Positions 60,545-64,000 of a DNA stretch of 64,000 bases are shown piece by piece. The notes under the pieces were generated by a model. It did no database searches, was not told the origin of the DNA, and saw only the letters and a program-made list of their open reading frames with translations. The first letter of the stretch is position 1, and each line of letters starts with the position of its first letter. The position numbers and the translations under genes are program-made. Origin of the DNA: Candidatus Riflebacteria bacterium HGW-Riflebacteria-2 (GTDB lineage Bacteria > Muiribacteriota > Ozemobacteria > Ozemobacterales > Ozemobacteraceae); contig PGYA01000019.1 in the NCBI GenBank assembly GCA_002839435.1, positions 1-64,000 on the forward strand, read 5' to 3'.

Positions 60545-62198
60545 GGCGTTCTATCTGATCGAGCGTTCTGGGTGCTACCCGGTTCAGTTCGGGGCTGAGA
60601 GTCACACCCTGACTGCGTAGCTGGCTCAGACGAAGTTCAAGTGCCGCTCCATGCAACAGGTTCATTGCGACATCGACAACCTTGCGATTTTTCTGGTCTT
60701 CGAAATGGCTGCCTTTTGCCCATTCATTGAAAGCGCCCATGGCGGCACCGCACCAGATCTGGAAATCGACCTTGCGTGCTTCTTCTCCTGCAACTGCCCA
60801 ACGCGGGGATTTGCCGAGATACCACCTGAAGACAAGAGCCATCTGATGGTGCGGGTCTTTCTCGGCTTTTTCAAGCTGTGACGGATCACGCTGCCTGAAA
60901 AAATCCGCAGTCATGGCCCAGATATTAGCGAGGCTGTCCTGAAACACCGTTTTTTCCAGGGTCTGGCGATCTGCCGCCGGAATCGCGGCAATACTGTCGT
61001 ATTTTCGATACATTTCGTAGAGTTTCTGGGCACGCATGGCGAACATGGTGCCACGCTTGAGAACCTGTACGGTTACGCCCATTTCAAACATGTCGCCGGC
61101 TGGCGCCATGGCTATGTCGGCCTGTCCGGCGCCAGCGAGCATAAGACGAGCCGCATCGGAAGTGCCTGATTCATTGCAAGCCTGATGTACCGAACCAACC
61201 ACAATATAAGCAGCGCCCATCGCGAAGCAGGCGGCCGCCGAGGCCGGTGTGCCAATACCGCCGCCGAATCCGACGCGCAGAGGCATGTCGTAGTTGTGTT
61301 CCTGCTGCATGCGGTTTTTGAGCGCAACCATAGTCGGGTGCAGTGAAACGGCGGGGCGGTTATCGGTATGACCGCCGGAATCAGCTTCAGATGTGATGTC
61401 CTGCGCGACCGGGATGCGGGCGGCAAGCTGCGCCTGCTGTTCCGTAATCACTCCAGCAGCAACGAGTTGTTGGAGCATTTTTTCGGGCGGTGGCGCGAAG
61501 AATTTCGATGCGACCTCGACGCGACTGACCTTGGCGATAACGTGGTTCGGTGCAACGATGCGGCCGGAAGCATCCTGATGTATGCCAGTCACCCGGTAGC
61601 GCACGAGTGGCAGCGACATGGCGAGAAAAGCTGAAGCCTCGACCAGTCGAACCTCATGTTTAAGGTAGAGATCGACTATTATGTCTTCGAGACCACTTTC
61701 ATTCGGGCTGTGAATAAGATTAAAGCCAAAGGGCACCGGTTCGGGCAGACTTTTCATGCGCAGAATTGCCTTCTCGACCTTTTCCGGTGAATCGCCGGCA
61801 GCGCCGATAAAGCCAAGCATGCCATGCTGGCCAAGTGCTATGGCGATTTCGGGCGAACTGATGCCATGCGCCATCGAGCCGCCAATATAGGGAAAACGCA
61901 AAGCATGATCGCGACAGAATGAGTGGTCGCCAAGCTGATCGAGAGGGCAGGGCGGGAGCATAGCCAGCAGCGGCAGGCTTTTGACCGGCCTGGTATTAAG
62001 GTCGAATGAAAGGTTGCCGCTGTTAGTGAAATACAATTGTCCTTCTTTGAGGACGACACATACCGGTTTGCCGATTTCAGCAAGAATTCCGGCGATACTC
62101 TCTTTGTCAGCGTGCAGGAGTTCGTTGTCACCCTGCCACCAGGCAATGTGTTTCTGTTGTGCAATAGCTGGCCAGGCAGCCTGTTCGTTGTTATTCAT
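60528..62198 (-). CDS. pfaD: PfaD-family trans-acting enoyl reductase
   Basis: A 556-residue FMN-binding protein of the nitronate monooxygenase/2-nitropropane dioxygenase fold, as in PfaD of PUFA synthases and trans-enoyl reductases. Typical parts: FPYIGGSMAHGISSPEIAIALGQHGMLGFIGAAG near 100, ITSEADSGGHTDNRP with the catalytic-region His, LRVGFGGGIGTPASAAACFAMGAAYIVVGSVHQACNESG, and a C-terminal PfaD-specific helical part (FRWYLGKSPRWAVAGEEARKVDFQIWCGAAMGAFNEWAKGS). It reduces enoyl intermediates of an iterative megasynthase. Co-transcribed with the phosphopantetheinyl transferase. ATG 62198 has AAGGGTAACAGG before it. Confidence 0.94.
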   Translation of the reverse strand: MNNNEQAAWPAIAQQKHIAWWQGDNELLHADKESIAGILAEIGKPVCVVLKEGQLYFTNSGNLSFDLNTRPVKSLPLLAMLPPCPLDQLGDHSFCRDHALRFPYIGGSMAHGISSPEIAIALGQHGMLGFIGAAGDSPEKVEKAILRMKSLPEPVPFGFNLIHSPNESGLEDIIVDLYLKHEVRLVEASAFLAMSLPLVRYRVTGIHQDASGRIVAPNHVIAKVSRVEVASKFFAPPPEKMLQQLVAAGVITEQQAQLAARIPVAQDITSEADSGGHTDNRPAVSLHPTMVALKNRMQQEHNYDMPLRVGFGGGIGTPASAAACFAMGAAYIVVGSVHQACNESGTSDAARLMLAGAGQADIAMAPAGDMFEMGVTVQVLKRGTMFAMRAQKLYEMYRKYDSIAAIPAADRQTLEKTVFQDSLANIWAMTADFFRQRDPSQLEKAEKDPHHQMALVFRWYLGKSPRWAVAGEEARKVDFQIWCGAAMGAFNEWAKGSHFEDQKNRKVVDVAMNLLHGAALELRLSQLRSQGVTLSPELNRVAPRTLDQIERLAHAC

Positions 62199-62317
62199 CC
62201 TGTTACCCTTATGCTCGGAATTTTGCACGATGATAACTTTAATTTATCTAAATGTCCATACGCACCAGAATTTAAGATACAGAAAGTCTATGACAGACGA
62301 ATAATGCCAAAGCAGGG

Positions 62318-62372
62318 GCTGGTGGCTTCAAAATCCTGCTCAGTGCAGCGGGTTTGAGTCCTGTAAGAGCAA
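62318..62372 (+). other. tRNA-Sec-like remnant (weak)
   Basis: The stretch GGCTGGTGGCTTCAAAATCC has a CTTCAAA loop, i.e. a UCA anticodon as in selenocysteine tRNA, and the following GCGGGTTTGAGTCCTGT could form a T arm with two wobbles. No acceptor stem or D arm of matching sequence is found upstream, and the variable arm is too short. At best it is a decayed fragment. Confidence 0.2.
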
Positions 62373-62389
62373 AAAAATCGACGGCTTAA

Positions 62390-62956
62390 TCAGTCATGGA
62401 GAAGTTTGCTTCTGATCAGGGCGTCGAGTTTTTCGCTGCCAGGCTTGTTAAAAGGGCTTTCGAGCGCGAACTGATAGCGGTTGTGGCGGTCTATACCGAT
62501 GATGGTGGGAATGTCGTATTCGATTCTCAGGCTGCGGCCAATAAGCGAATGTGAATCGATAAGCGTCGGAATCTTCGGGTTGAATTCTTTGAATGCATCT
62601 TCCGATCTTTGGCGGCGGTCTTCGAACCAGCCACTGTTGGGATTGAATACCCAAAGAGTGTCTGCAACAAGGGTGTATTTGATATTCAGGTGTTCAGCCC
62701 ATTTGCGCAGATCGTGCCGCAAAGCCCATTTTCCGGTAATCAGCAACATCGGCCGTGTTAGATAACGGCGGTTACTCCAGTTACGACCATCGAGATCGAC
62801 AATTTCAAATGGGGTAAACTGTTCTCCCGGCGCCAGCTTTTTTACGTAAAACGGCGGGAACCCCTTTTCCTCAGCCATTGCCGGGGGCCTGCCTGCCGTA
62901 AAACAGGCCAGCAGCAGACAGCACAGAAACGCCACCAGATGTCCGAGTTTTTTCAT
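62390..62956 (-). CDS. Secreted thioredoxin-fold-like protein, redox Cys absent
   Basis: A 188-residue exported protein with a signal peptide (MKKLGHLVAFLCCLLLACFTAG). After it, KLAPGEQFTPFEIVDLDGRNWSNRRYLTRPMLLITGKWALRH is the start of a peroxiredoxin/AhpC-TlpA-like fold, and GRSLRIEYDIPTIIGIDRHNRYQF has the cis-Pro loop (IPT). The CxxC expected after the first strand is missing, reading GKWALRHD, so it is probably not an oxidoreductase. ATG 62956 begins the signal peptide. Confidence 0.6.
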   Translation of the reverse strand: MKKLGHLVAFLCCLLLACFTAGRPPAMAEEKGFPPFYVKKLAPGEQFTPFEIVDLDGRNWSNRRYLTRPMLLITGKWALRHDLRKWAEHLNIKYTLVADTLWVFNPNSGWFEDRRQRSEDAFKEFNPKIPTLIDSHSLIGRSLRIEYDIPTIIGIDRHNRYQFALESPFNKPGSEKLDALIRSKLLHD

Positions 62957-63069
62957 GACCTGATAAAGTATGCAGTTTCTCCCCAAATGCAAGAAATGAT
63001 TGTGTATTGAGTTGCAAGATCAGTTTAAAAGAGGCATGATATACAAAATCAATTTTATGGAGATGTTCT

Positions 63070-63870
63070 ATGAAATTACGTTGCCTGCTGATTTCGCTTC
63101 TGCTGCTGGGGGCACTTTGTCCACAGGTTGAAGCCAAACTGTGTATAGGGTGCAGCGCAGAACTGCCTGATAATGCCACGTTCTGCGCCGGCTGCATGAC
63201 ACCACAGCCGAAAGCTGTGCAGCTCGCGGCGCCGCAGACAGGGCAGGGCAATCAGCGCGAGCAGCTGATGCAGCTTTTTTCCTTTATTGATGAATATGAA
63301 GGTTATTTTCATGACCTCAAATATCTCAATGTGCTCGGCAAAATGCCTGAGGTAAAGACAAAATTTGCCAATGCGGCAGGCATTTACCGGCAGATGGAGC
63401 CGCGTTTACCTGAAGAACTGAGGATTCTCTCGCAGATCTATGCCGCCAAATACCAGCTCTTTGAGGGTATGACCGGCGTCATGAAAAATCTTCGCATCGA
63501 CAGCGGTTTCAAGGCCGCCATCATCAAGTCGAGCATGCTGGTCATGGCCCTTTATAACCAGGTCATCGACCATTTTCGCCAGGACAGACATTTTGGCCCG
63601 AGCGAAATCGATATGCTCAAAGCCCAGGTCAGCAATATTCCCCGCCGCACCCAGAAATACTATATTACCAGCAAATATCTGAAATTGGGCGACACCAAAG
63701 TTCCCACCGGACAGCAGGTAATGGTGCTCGAAGTGCTTGGCAAAAGCGCGCATGTTATGTTGATGGGTCCCAGCATGGACAACAATCCAGTTGAAGGTCA
63801 GGTCAGCCTGCGCGACCTCGAAAAACGCACCAGCTGGAAAAAGGAAAACATAAACTTCTACACCCGCTGA
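63070..63870 (+). CDS. Secreted zinc-ribbon protein
   Basis: A 266-residue protein with a signal peptide (MKLRCLLISLLLLGALCPQVEA) directly followed by a short zinc ribbon, CIGCSAELPDNATFCAGC, unusual for an exported protein. A helical middle (about 60-190) and a C-terminal beta part that could be SH3-like (YYITSKYLKLGDTKVPTGQQVMVLEVLGKSAHVMLM) follow. Function unknown. GGAG lies upstream of the ATG. Divergent from the thioredoxin-like gene. Confidence 0.7.
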   Translation: MKLRCLLISLLLLGALCPQVEAKLCIGCSAELPDNATFCAGCMTPQPKAVQLAAPQTGQGNQREQLMQLFSFIDEYEGYFHDLKYLNVLGKMPEVKTKFANAAGIYRQMEPRLPEELRILSQIYAAKYQLFEGMTGVMKNLRIDSGFKAAIIKSSMLVMALYNQVIDHFRQDRHFGPSEIDMLKAQVSNIPRRTQKYYITSKYLKLGDTKVPTGQQVMVLEVLGKSAHVMLMGPSMDNNPVEGQVSLRDLEKRTSWKKENINFYTR

Positions 63871-63938
63871 TGCTATGGATATTTTGAACTTTTGCGACGT
63901 ATCTGCTATTGTAGAATGAATTGCGCGAGGAGGGAATT

Positions 63939-64000
63939 ATGAGAAGGTTGCTGCAGATTTTCGTTCTGGTGCTAGTTGCTGTCGGTGTTATGACATCATG
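63939..64000 (+). CDS. Start of a probable lipoprotein gene (cut by the window edge)
   Basis: ATG 63939 behind AGGAGGGAATT opens a frame reading MRRLLQIFVLVLVAVGVMTS and then TG at the edge; if the next base makes Cys, this is a lipoprotein signal peptide. Only 20 codons are visible. Confidence 0.6.
   Translation, partial: MRRLLQIFVLVLVAVGVMTS

Noticed and set aside
1..64000. CRISPR arrays, prophage genes, transposases, integrases, rRNA genes
   Set aside because: No regularly spaced repeats, phage structural genes, DDE/tyrosine/serine recombinases or rRNA sequences were seen anywhere in the window.

Overview
The window is a stretch of roughly balanced-GC chromosome from a Gram-negative-type (diderm) bacterium. 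Evidence for an outer membrane is the secretin/STN-type periplasmic protein, the Lol-like ABC system with a LolA-fold protein and a barrel-like protein, and the pseudopilins. The mix of large four-TM HAMP cyclases, pseudopilins, PfaA/PfaD-type lipid or polyketide genes, SH3 and Sel1 secreted proteins and FmdE-like proteins reminds me of deep-branching environmental phyla such as Candidatus Riflebacteria. That taxonomic guess is weak and no marker here proves it. There is no rRNA, no complete tRNA, no CRISPR array and no recognisable transposase or integrase.

Layout. 1-3403 (-): 5' part of a PfaA-like ketosynthase/acyltransferase megasynthase that runs off the left edge. 3659-7064: LprI-like protein, a 303-bp element bounded by inverted repeats that contains a strongly foldable RNA candidate, and a penicillin-G-acylase-like Ntn hydrolase. 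7209-11417: a fusion of a pyruvate-phosphate-dikinase-like ATP-grasp/phosphohistidine module with a complete phosphoglycerate kinase. 11424-17685: dicarboxylate symporter, a second inverted-repeat element, a secreted metallophosphoesterase with an Asp-rich tail, SH3, HD and FmdE-like proteins. 17791-23066 (-): a Lol-like export operon (LolA-like, two FtsX-type permeases, ATPase) followed by a barrel-like protein whose start codon lies inside a third element copy. 23364-28928: triple-STN protein, GspF, then a scrambled zone in which the 3' ends of gspF and of a TPR gene are duplicated around a 311-codon cargo gene, followed by a small ribbon-helix-helix operon.

29240-38406 is an AT-richer acquired defence island: MORC-type GHKL ATPase, Z1 helicase-like protein, PD-(D/E)XK nuclease and AIPR protein in one overlapping operon, converging on a cytosine-5 DNA methyltransferase with its Vsr mismatch endonuclease. 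38602-43576 holds a TfoX-like gene, two ankyrin genes each followed by a decayed copy of the tfoX tail, a toxin-antitoxin pair whose toxin lost its N-terminus against an amidase gene, and a Sel1 lipoprotein.

43582-52168 contains a membrane protein, a receiver domain lacking its phospho-acceptor, a secreted protein and two overlapping membrane class III cyclases. The cyclases have complementary active-site losses: one keeps the metal aspartates but lacks Asn/Arg, the other keeps Asn/Arg but lacks the first metal Asp. This predicts an obligate heterodimer built like the C1/C2 halves of animal adenylyl cyclase, and I regard it as the most interesting finding. 52320-64000 (mostly -) has a J-domain protein, three pseudopilins, a Na+/H+ antiporter-type permease, an ABC-2 transporter, a Uma2 nuclease, a phosphopantetheinyl transferase overlapping a PfaD gene, and small secreted proteins. 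The PfaD/transferase pair and the PfaA-like gene probably serve one pathway although about 56 kb apart.
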